A stretch of 8,367 bases of DNA from Chitinophaga pinensis (GTDB lineage Bacteria; Bacteroidota; Bacteroidia; M30B66), in NCBI GenBank assembly GCA_943333015.1, contig CALQRR010000056.1, forward strand, positions 1 to 8,367, given 5' to 3'. Of the stretch, positions 6,389 to 8,367 are shown one piece after another; position 1 is the stretch's first letter; every line of letters starts with the position of its first letter. The notes under the pieces were generated by a model that saw nothing but the letters and a program-made list of their open reading frames with translations, had not been told where the DNA came from and searched no databases. The position numbers and the translations under genes were made by a program.

Positions 6389-7324
6389 TCAGAGTGCTTT
6401 CTGATCGGCAATCTGAATGAGATCCGAAACAGATGCAAGCGGTGTGACGTTCTTCCATTTCGGCACTATGCTTTGAACTTGCTGTCCAGCAATAAGAATT
6501 TGGGTGTCGTCTAAGGAAGCAGAGGCCGTATCGAGGTATTTGTAAATGGTATCGAGCGAATAGGCCGCAGTGAAAAACGTTAAGATATATTTGGGATGAT
6601 ACTGTTTACAATACTGAATAACATCCGAAAGCGGAACGGTTTGTCCTAAATAAATAACCCGTTTTCCACGAACTTTTAAAATATACTTGGCAAAGAGAAG
6701 CCCAATTTCATGAAGCTCACCATCGGGTAAATACAATAGGTATTCATCTGCTTGTGGACTAACACTTCCCGAAAAACCATCAACGGCAACCAGTATTTTT
6801 TTTCGTATCAGATTGGTAATAAAATGCTCTTGGAAGATATTGGACTCTCCTGTGCGCCACATAACCCCAACTTTCTGTAAAAACGGGATCAATATATGAA
6901 GCATCGTTTGCTCAAAGCCGTATTTAAGAGAACTCGTACTAATGACTTTCTCAAAGCGATTATCGTCTAATTCCAGCATGGCGATGACCAAGCTGTCGGT
7001 TTGAGCTTCAAAAAACTGATCAACCGTATCGGGTTGATGAACCATCTGCAGAATGCGGGCAAAAATTTCCTCCTGATTAAGTTTAACCAGATGCGAAATT
7101 TTCCCCCCATGACGAATCAACAGGGATATATTCAACAGTACTTTCAACTCCTGATCGTTGTATAATCGGATGTTGCTCTCGGTACGATCCGGATTCAGTA
7201 AATTGTAGCGCTGCTCCCATATACGAATAGTATGAGCCTTAATACCTGAAAGTCGCTCCAGATCTTTGATCGTGTATTTGGACGTCATTGAATGCATCTT
7301 CTGATCTTTTCCGCTATCGCTCAT
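6389..7324 (-). CDS. MerR-type regulator with cobalamin-binding domain (CarH/LitR-like)
   Basis: A 311-residue one-component regulator. Residues about 16-82 are a MerR winged helix (YTIKDLERLSGIKAHTIRIW, EQRYNLLNPDRT, NIRLYND). Residues about 95-185 are the helical B12-cap domain, and 193-305 the Rossmann-like B12-binding domain. Aligned by eye to remembered CarH, the cap residues Trp156, Glu166 and His167 match CarH Trp131, Glu141 and His142. The lower axial ligand His205 in GELHEIG matches His177. CarH His132, which ligates cobalt after light exposure, is Arg157 here. The gene precedes the sigma-crtB-ispH operon, whose promoter carries a palindrome suited to a MerR dimer. Likely role: cobalamin- and perhaps light-dependent control of carotenoid synthesis. 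Met13 (7288) is a plausible alternative start close to the domain. Confidence 0.92.
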   Translation of the reverse strand: MSDSGKDQKMHSMTSKYTIKDLERLSGIKAHTIRIWEQRYNLLNPDRTESNIRLYNDQELKVLLNISLLIRHGGKISHLVKLNQEEIFARILQMVHQPDTVDQFFEAQTDSLVIAMLELDDNRFEKVISTSSLKYGFEQTMLHILIPFLQKVGVMWRTGESNIFQEHFITNLIRKKILVAVDGFSGSVSPQADEYLLYLPDGELHEIGLLFAKYILKVRGKRVIYLGQTVPLSDVIQYCKQYHPKYILTFFTAAYSLDTIYKYLDTASASLDDTQILIAGQQVQSIVPKWKNVTPLASVSDLIQIADQKAL

Positions 7325-7402
7325 ACCTGATAATTGACGCGGAATGAGAGTTCACATTCCTGAAAACAGCATCTTGAATAATTTGTTTAAGTAACGACTG
7401 TT

Positions 7403-7417
7403 TTCTTTACTAAAGAA
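7403..7417. promoter_or_regulatory. 15-bp palindrome upstream of the MerR-type gene
   Basis: TTCTTTA (7403-7409) and TAAAGAA (7411-7417) are perfect 7-bp arms around a single C. It lies about 80 bp before the regulator's ATG in the 133-bp gap after riboflavin synthase. A copy of the TTAAACA half-site (minus, 7384-7390) is next to it. No convincing TAnnTTTG promoter was found in this gap, so a regulatory role is a guess. Confidence 0.3.
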
Positions 7418-7457
7418 CTCCTTTTTACCCAAAATAATTGGACGTAATTCCTAACAT

Positions 7458-8066
7458 TCATTGCCCTGTTGGTTTCGGCTGACCTTGTGCGTATAGACGT
7501 GCAATGTATTTTCCAAGAATATCGAATTCAAGATTAACACCATCTCCTTGCTGTAAGCGATGGAAATTGGTATGCTCCCATGTGAATGGAATAATGGCTA
7601 CTTCAAAAGAATCGTCTGTACTGTTAATGACAGTAAGACTAACGCCATTTACACATACAGAACCTTTCTCCACTGTAATAAAACCAGGAGCGGATTTATA
7701 CGTAAATCTCAACCGCCAACTTCCGTTCTCATCAGCAACGGAACTCAAATGAGCAGTTGTGTCGACGTGCCCTTGCACCAAATGACCATCGAGACGGCCG
7801 TTCCATTGAAGACAACGTTCAAGGTTGACCAGGTCTCCCTTTTCCCACTTTGCCAGATTGGTTTTCAGGAGTGTTTCATGAACTGCAGTGACCCAATAGG
7901 CTTCTCCCTCGATCTGAGTAACCGTGAGGCAAACGCCGTTGTGGGAAACACTTTGGTCAACCTTTAATTCGTCTGTAAATGGACATTTCAATAAAAAAGA
8001 GGCATTCCCTCCTTCATTCCTGCGCTCCAGAATCTCTCCCAGCGCCTCCACAATACCAGTAAACAT
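7458..8066 (-). CDS. ribE: Riboflavin synthase, alpha subunit
   Basis: Dismutates two 6,7-dimethyl-8-ribityllumazines to riboflavin and the pyrimidinedione; active as a cytosolic trimer. The start at 8066 gives MFTGIVEALG, the hallmark N-terminus (Phe2 is conserved), and a 202-residue product of usual length. An ATG 30 bases upstream (8096) would add DHHQKVETN and overlap the preceding gene. Two lumazine-binding barrels are present, with matching repeats: NGVCLTV at 43-49 and NGVSLTV at 140-146. GHLVQGHVD (94-102) links the halves, and IPFTWEHTNF (159-168) is the second-barrel counterpart. The start lies one base after the stop of the upstream T9SS-substrate gene (TAATATG), so expression may be coupled. 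The symbol ribC is used for the same enzyme in some organisms. No other rib gene is in view. Confidence 0.95.
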   Translation of the reverse strand: MFTGIVEALGEILERRNEGGNASFLLKCPFTDELKVDQSVSHNGVCLTVTQIEGEAYWVTAVHETLLKTNLAKWEKGDLVNLERCLQWNGRLDGHLVQGHVDTTAHLSSVADENGSWRLRFTYKSAPGFITVEKGSVCVNGVSLTVINSTDDSFEVAIIPFTWEHTNFHRLQQGDGVNLEFDILGKYIARLYAQGQPKPTGQ

Positions 8067-8067
8067 A

Positions 8068-8367
8068 TTAGTTTCCACTTTTTGATGATGATCCAATGAG
8101 TTGAATAGTTCCTTTCAATGTCCGCGTTACGATTCCATCCAGCCGGATTTCATTAACATCACATATATAATAGTAGACGCCATCCGGAACGAGATTCCCC
8201 GAAGAAACATCTGTTCCATTCCAAAGTATATCCGGATCGTTGGTCGAAAAAAGTTCTTGTCCCCAGCGATTGAACACCTTAAAACCGACAGATTCAATAA
8301 ATGCATACGGGTATGGACTGAAAACATCATTCAGCCCGTCGTTGTTGGGCGAAAAGGTATTCGGCAA
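8068..8367 (-). CDS. C-terminus of a secreted protein with type B T9SS sorting domain (partial)
   Basis: The last 99 residues of a larger gene that continues past the right edge. Nearly all of it is the gliding-motility-associated C-terminal domain (CHU_C/type B sorting signal). It begins PNTFSPNNDGLNDVF, then FKVFNRWGQELFST, WNGTD, the VPDGVYYYICDV strand, and TLKGTIQLI near the end. Such domains direct export through the type IX secretion system of Bacteroidota, usually on large adhesin-like or repeat-rich surface proteins. The codon at the very edge is TTG for the Leu that precedes the motif, so it is internal and not a start. The nature of the rest of the protein cannot be known here. The stop TAA is one base from the riboflavin synthase ATG. 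Confidence 0.93.
   Translation of the reverse strand: MPNTFSPNNDGLNDVFSPYPYAFIESVGFKVFNRWGQELFSTNDPDILWNGTDVSSGNLVPDGVYYYICDVNEIRLDGIVTRTLKGTIQLIGSSSKSGN

Noticed and set aside
7504..7967. Plus-strand frames opposite riboflavin synthase
   Set aside because: Antisense to a complete ribE with all its motifs; no domain signature of their own.
1..8367. CRISPR array, insertion sequence, tRNA or riboswitch (including a cobalamin or FMN riboswitch before ribE or the B12 regulator)
   Set aside because: No regularly spaced repeats, transposase, cloverleaf or conserved aptamer elements were recognised; the gaps before ribE (1 nt) and the regulator (133 nt) are too short for a full FMN or cobalamin riboswitch with the known motifs.

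Overview
The window looks like a chromosomal segment of a member of the Bacteroidota; class and genus cannot be resolved from it. Evidence: a type B gliding-motility/T9SS C-terminal sorting domain at the right edge, a Bacteroidota-style Crp/Fnr regulator, Bacteroidota-type phytoene synthase and MerR/B12 regulator, weak or absent Shine-Dalgarno sequences, and promoters of the TTG-N19/20-TAnnTTTG kind. No mobile element, CRISPR array, rRNA or tRNA is visible.

Left part (1-3381). A minus-strand gene begins at the left edge with a signal peptide, probably from a TTG codon. Upstream of it is a Crp/Fnr-family regulator (minus), whose inferred promoter contains an 8+8 bp dyad between the -33 and -7 elements. 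Divergently on the plus strand lie aspS (aspartyl-tRNA synthetase; start best placed at 1052) and a small exported, probably outer-membrane beta-barrel protein that overlaps the aspS stop by one base (TGATG).

Middle (3400-7324), all minus strand. Transcription order: a MerR-type regulator with a cobalamin-binding domain (CarH/LitR-like); a 265-bp regulatory gap; then a probable operon of ECF sigma factor - crtB (phytoene synthase) - ispH (last MEP-pathway step, making IPP/DMAPP) - a small SRPBCC-fold protein. This is a B12-regulator-controlled carotenoid locus in which precursor supply (IspH) and the committed step (CrtB) are together. Phytoene desaturase (crtI), often next to crtB in Bacteroidota, is absent from the window. 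The gap holds the strongest regulatory signal seen: a TTG-N19-TACATTTG promoter whose 19-bp spacer is exactly a perfect palindrome (TTAAACA-N5-TGTTTAA), plus further exact copies of the same half-site in the gap and one upstream of the regulator gene. The likely model is that the MerR/B12 protein binds this palindrome and controls the sigma-crtB-ispH-SRPBCC operon. The regulator keeps the lower axial cobalamin His motif but has Arg where CarH has the His that ligates cobalt after light exposure, so its input may differ from classic CarH.

Right part (7458-8367), minus strand. The riboflavin synthase gene starts one base after the stop of a large secreted T9SS-substrate gene that enters from the right edge; only its C-terminal sorting domain is visible.
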